Source of the DNA: Scenedesmus sp. ARA3
Taxonomy: Eukaryota > Chlorophyta > Chlorophyceae > Sphaeropleales > Scenedesmaceae
Direction: 5' to 3'
Length of the DNA: 48,723 bases
NCBI GenBank assembly: GCA_004335835.1
Contig: RWJK01000140.1
Span: 1 to 48,723 of the forward strand
Below, one piece after another: positions 44,586-48,723 of this stretch. Both the position numbers and the translations under genes were made by a program. Each line of letters starts with the position of its first letter. Within the stretch, counting starts at the first letter, position 1. The notes under the pieces were generated by a model that saw nothing but the letters and a program-made list of their open reading frames with translations, was not told the DNA's origin and did no database searches.

Positions 44586-47025
44586 TCAAGCACTGGAGTA
44601 GCAGTATGTACTGCCGTAATCTGGCTGCTCACAAGGCAGACACTTCGCAGCGCCCCAGGTGTCACTGTAGCTCTTTCCCGTGCACTGGATGCAGCTCTTG
44701 CTGTCGCTGGGCACTGTATAGCCAGGTTGGCATGCAATGCAGGACTTAGCCCCGGCCGGATGTTTCACTGTGTAGGTGCCAGATGAGCACTGGACGCTGC
44801 TGCTGACAGGTGCTGCTCCCAGAATAGCGCCTGACAGCACCTTAAAGTCGAGACGGCAGGTACCAGTTGACAGGTCACGTCCAGCATTAACCACGGCAGC
44901 CAGGGACGAGGGGCCCTTGCAAAGCCCCAGCGCGCCATCCCGGGCCCAGGTTGTAGTGATGCTGTCAGCACGGCTGCCTTTCTCTACGATCACGCGGAAC
45001 GCAGTGCTTTTGCCAACGCCATAGCTAGCGGCAGGGTCAGGGATGTAGAGGAGGCTTTGAAACATGTAAGCTGTGGAATCTGCAATCAGTAGCAACAAGA
45101 ATGATAGCAGGAAGCATGTGACAAGCTCAAGCAGCTTGTGTAGCAATCAGCTGCCATGAACCAGATCATTATCAAAACAGCAGCACTGCTTCAAGCAGCG
45201 TGGCCTCGCACCTCAGCTGTTCCCAAGGCACTGCTGCCACAACTTGCTCGACTGCAAAGCAACAAAACTCATGTACACCATGCCACCATGGGTTCGACCC
45301 GTAGCGCTGTTGAGTCACTCACCCAGGATGGTGCCACTGCCATACGTCAGCGCGCTCAGAGGCCCCAGCCCTCCATGCGCATTGCCACACCTGTCATGTG
45401 GCCGCAGGTTGCTGCCGTCTAGCGAGCCCATTGCCTGCCACTGCAGTCCAGCAGACTGGTACGCAGCCTCAGGTGCACCCCACTGCGTGAAGTTGAACCC
45501 CATCCAGGTCTGCCTCGTGCTTAGCCATGCTGCCAGCTGCTTCACACCGGTGCTGCACACAGCAGCAGACGTGTTGGCCGCCTCAAGCTTGAGCACAGCG
45601 CCACCCCAGCCCTCTGTTGTCGTGTCTGCGTTGGTTCTGGCTGCTGCCTTGGTCTTGCAGGTGGCTGCTCCAGTGGCAGACACCGCCACGCACAGGTTGC
45701 CATTCTGCGCTGCCAAGCAATCATTGTTGGGTGACGCGACGGTGCCTGTGGGGCAAGCCTCTGCATCACACGCCTGGCCGTTCTTGTAGATGACTTTGTC
45801 ACCATATGTTGGCGCTTCCTTGTCACAAATGGGCACACATGCAGCGCCGTAGTTTTTGTAGCTCGTTACAAGAGGTGCCTCGCAAGCCTGGCAGTTTGTT
45901 GACCCGGCTGCCATGGCTGCAGTGCCCAGGTCGCAGATGTTGCATCCATTGTTGCCGTTGCCAGTAGTCCCAGAAGGGCACATCACGCAGAAATGTGATG
46001 CTGTGCCTTCCTGCGTCTGCTGGAACTTTCCTGGGGCACAGCTGCCGCTTGCAGGACAGTCGCTGCTGCTCCCTAACTTGCAGGGTGTGGGATTGAGTCC
46101 TGCAAAGCTGCCCGTGTAGATCCTGTAGGTGAACATGCAGCCAGTGTCCTTGCTCAGTAGCTTGAAGCTGCTTGTCCCTGCAGCTCTGATGGTGTAGTTG
46201 CCAGGCACGTTGGAGGCTGAGCTCCATGAGCCTGTGTAGAACCCAGGCAGGCCTTGCTGAGCCCAAGATGCAAGGAAACCACTGAGGGTGGCACGCTGGT
46301 AGTATGTGAGCTCCTGGTACACTGTTTGGTTGTTCTCATTCAGAGTTGTGTTAAAGATATGGTAGGTGTTGCTGCCCCTGGCTGCATAGGAAGCGTCGCT
46401 GGAGGTGTCCTGCAAGGCGACATAGGGACGCCTCGTGCCGCTGCGTGTGGGGTAGCTGACTTTGGCGAAAGTCACAGGGAACACGTAGCTGGTACTGCGG
46501 CCCGAGAAGGTGTAGTTGCAATCTGAAGACATCTCGATGGAGAGGGATGACCAGATGACAGCCAGCTCGGTGGAGGGGCAGTGCTGCCCGCCAGAAATGG
46601 TTGTCAGCCCAAAGCTGGCAGTTCCTGCAGGCAGCATCAGTGGCAATTGGACCGCATGGCCTGAGTACTGCACGTGTGCTCCAAGAGCTTCAACATTAAG
46701 GGTCAAAGTAGGATTTGGCATACAAATATGGGTTCTTATGATGGCTGTGGAGGTCACACATAGCAGTGGTGCCTTGACGTCAGCAGGCCTCCCGTGCACA
46801 TGCAATTTGGCCCGAGTACTGGTCAGGCTAGATTACAAAGAACAAGAAGGGTTATCAGCTCCTTATGTGCATCAACATGCTGCTAGCTGTGGCTGGTTCC
46901 GGCTGCTGCTGCCAGCTCCTGTAGAACCAACCTGCACTGCAGCTCTCAGCCTGCGCACGTACACATCTCCCAGTGACTGCAAGCAGCAGCAGCACCGCTG
47001 TATGCCTGATTATTGCAACCATCAT
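44586..47025 (-). CDS. Secreted cysteine-rich protein with ephrin-receptor-like repeats, paralogue B
   Basis: Three exons in phase: 47025-46932, 46624-45323, 45079-44586 (629 residues). Exon 1 encodes a signal peptide (MMVAIIRHTAVLLLLAVTG) ending CSAG|GT, matching CTAG|GT in paralogue A. The large exon equals A's exons 2 and 3 joined: GFNFTQWGAPEAAYQ here against GFNLTQ|intron|WGANFAPGG there. Cys repeats include CVMCPSGTTGNGNNGC, LGTAAMAAGSTNCQACEAP, YTVKHPAGAKSCIACQPGY and WGAAKCLPCEQPDYG. The last exon has the same length in both copies (494 bp), and most cysteines, SSDCPASGSC, AAQNGNLCVAVSA and GLQWQA are shared. Same strand and head-to-tail order show a tandem duplication. Extracellular role inferred; function unknown. 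Confidence 0.85.
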
Positions 47026-48061
47026 TTGACTCCCGTAGTCCAGCAGTGTTGCTGAAACTCCAGGATGCAGCAGCAGCACCTGCAGTGAGCAGTGCTTGTT
47101 GTAGCCTTGCTGTCCCCTGCAGGCAGCAACAGCTGCATGGGTGTGTATTCACAGCTGTGGCACTGAAAACGTTTTGTGCTGTGCTGACGCCGGTAGCACC
47201 CACCGAGGAACACCTCCCGCTCTTACAAGCACAACCCAGAGCTATTGCCGAGGCTCGTGCAGTTGGTTGCTCTGGACTGGCAATTAGCCCCGACTGCTGG
47301 TAAATGTTTACTATGTGTATTTAATAGTTATGTTGCTGAACCCTGTGCTGCGCGGTGAGCAGAGTGCCGCATATCAGTGACTCCGAACAGGATAGCTACA
47401 GGCTTGTCCTTGCTTCGTCCACACCCTCGTCCAACCAAAACCACGTCAAACGTGGAACTCTCGGCTTAGCGGTATCAGGCAGTCGAAACAGCATTGCTGA
47501 TCAAATAGGATGTATGACAGATGCGCTATGTTACAAATTTGAACATTGACATCAGTGTGTTAGATTTGCAACTCGCATTGCACAGTGCAATGCACTGTAG
47601 GCAGCTACAGCCCGGACGCGGCCATCTATGCTGCTGTGACAGCCGCTGCGACACCTGCAGCTGCCCAGCAGCCGCTCTGCTGCGCGCCCGCGCCGTGCAT
47701 CACAAAGTGGAATTTACACAAGTAAACTCACCTGATTGGGGAGCAATTGACAGGCTCAATAGGCCGACAACAACCTGAACCCACTGGTCCTTTCGTTAAC
47801 AGGAACCACCAAAGCTCATCTTGGAGATCGCCGCACATGAGATTGCATGAAGGCGCCTGGTGATGTTTAGGCGCCACACTACAGTGCCAGGTGGCGCTCT
47901 TCAATCAAGCCATCACATCAGGCCATCAGCTCAACATAAAAGCTGCCGCCCCAGTACGACCCCAATCACCAGAAGCAGCACGACTCTCCAGCGCAGCAAC
48001 TCCTAAACTCTCCTCAGCGCATGTCAACAAGCAGGCATCACACCGCTCCCTGCTGCGCCGC
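47026..48061. other. Intergenic region between paralogue B and DNA2
   Basis: No gene is visible in about 1 kb. A TTACA at about 47530 (TGTAA on the minus strand) might serve the DNA2-like gene, but it is 530 nt past the stop. The short ORFs look random. Confidence 0.4.
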
Positions 48062-48505
48062 TTAAAGCTGCTGCTGCTGCTGCTGCTGCTGCAGAACGTC
48101 TGGCTCCAGCGTCACCAGCTGCCCCTCGCTCTGCACATACTCCAGCATGCGCGCAAGCAGCGGCACGCCGCCACGCAGCGTGCGCGCCGACCCCACCATC
48201 ACCAGCAGCACCTTCGCACGTGTGAACGCCACGTTCAGGCGCTGCCAATCCCCCAGCAGGCCACCCACTGCGCCGCGCGCATTGCTGCGCACGAATGACA
48301 GCAGCAGCACACGCTTGTCCCTGCCTTGGCAACGGTCGATGGTCAGCACCTCTACGCCGGCAGCGCTGCTGCTGCTGCTGCCCTGCGCAACCGTGCTGTG
48401 GATGCCGGCGGCATCCTGCGCTGTGTTAGGGTCAAATCCAGCTGCTGCTGGTGCTGCTGCCTCTGAGGCTTGGCGGGCTTCAAGCAGCTGCTGCAGCAGC
48501 GCCAC
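48062..48505 (-). CDS. DNA2: DNA2-type helicase/nuclease, C-terminal exon (partial, gene continues off the window)
   Basis: The last exon encodes 147 residues from VALLQQLLEARQ to the stop; the acceptor is TGCAG at 48507-48506. It contains superfamily-1 helicase motifs V and VI in the DNA2 form: VEVLTIDRCQGRDKRVLLLS, FVRSNARGAVGGLLGDWQRL and NVAFTRAKVLLVMVGSARTL, then MLEYVQSEGQLVTLEPD. DNA2 processes flaps in lagging-strand synthesis and resects DNA ends. The LLGDWxRLNVAxTRAK wording favours DNA2 over SETX, UPF1 or MOV10 relatives. It ends in a poly-Gln tail (8 Q, then L) encoded by the (CTG)n at 48068-48092, unusual for the family. An Ala/Ser insert separates VALLQQLL from motif V. The remaining 218 nt to the window edge appear intronic. 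Confidence 0.82.
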   Translation of the reverse strand: MALLQQLLEARQASEAAAPAAAGFDPNTAQDAAGIHSTVAQGSSSSSAAGVEVLTIDRCQGRDKRVLLLSFVRSNARGAVGGLLGDWQRLNVAFTRAKVLLVMVGSARTLRGGVPLLARMLEYVQSEGQLVTLEPDVLQQQQQQQQL

Positions 48506-48723
48506 CTGCAGCAGGCCACAGCAGGGAGCAGCGCAGCTTGCAGAGGTTGGCCAGCAGCAAAATGTGTTGCATTAGCGCAACATGTGTATGGTGGATGGGA
48601 TGGCTAGGCACATCACAGTGTGCTGCAATGGCCGCACCAACTGAAGGAGCAGTGCCTCCCTCCCTGCACGCCCGGCTGTTGCAAGATACACAGCGTCCCA
48701 GAAACCAACCTAAGCGCGCCCCC

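Overview
The window looks like nuclear DNA of a chlorophyte green alga, most likely a chlorophycean of the Scenedesmus/Tetradesmus kind. The lineage is inferred. The reasons are moderately high GC, very dense CAG/CTG trinucleotide tracts, intron-rich genes with GTG(A/C)G donors and TGCAG acceptors, Ala/Gln/Ser-rich inserts in conserved proteins, and plastid genes (phytoene synthase, a cytochrome b6 haem-assembly factor) among ordinary eukaryotic housekeeping genes. No bacterial operon, tRNA, rRNA, CRISPR array or complete transposon was recognised.

Layout. Minus strand, 0.1-9.4 kb: a leucine-rich-repeat protein with a long disordered N-terminus (LRRC40-like), then a multi-exon protein with two cyclic-nucleotide-binding-like domains. 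Plus strand, 9.9-39 kb: an intronless PGAP3/Per1 GPI-lipid-remodelling protein; phytoene synthase (PSY, 5 exons, first step of carotenoid synthesis); a 4.6-kb stretch holding a minisatellite and no recognised gene; a CLPTM1-family membrane protein (10 exons); a CCB4-like factor (8 exons) for haem attachment to plastid cytochrome b6; and a DHX37/Dhr1 DEAH-box helicase for ribosome biogenesis (13 exons, about 1500 residues). Minus strand, 40-48.7 kb: two tandem paralogues of a secreted, cysteine-rich protein with ephrin-receptor-like repeats, and the last exon of a DNA2-type helicase/nuclease that runs off the right edge. Exon joins were chosen by hand so that reading phase is kept and, where I know the family, protein similarity continues across each junction.

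The genes do not form one pathway. PSY and CCB4 both serve photosynthesis, PGAP3 and CLPTM1 both act in the endomembrane system, and DHX37 and DNA2 are nuclear/nucleolar.

The most unusual signal is in gene architecture. Many introns contain degenerate direct copies of the exon edge next to them, splice site included: PSY intron 3, CCB4 intron 7, DHX37 introns 2, 4, 5, 6 and 9. The last codons of PSY are repeated at least six times downstream of its stop. Several introns also end in a (CTG)n tract directly before the acceptor, up to about 97 nt. The two ephrin-like paralogues differ by one cleanly present or absent intron. Together this suggests a genome in which local tandem duplication at exon borders and CTG expansion are reshaping introns.
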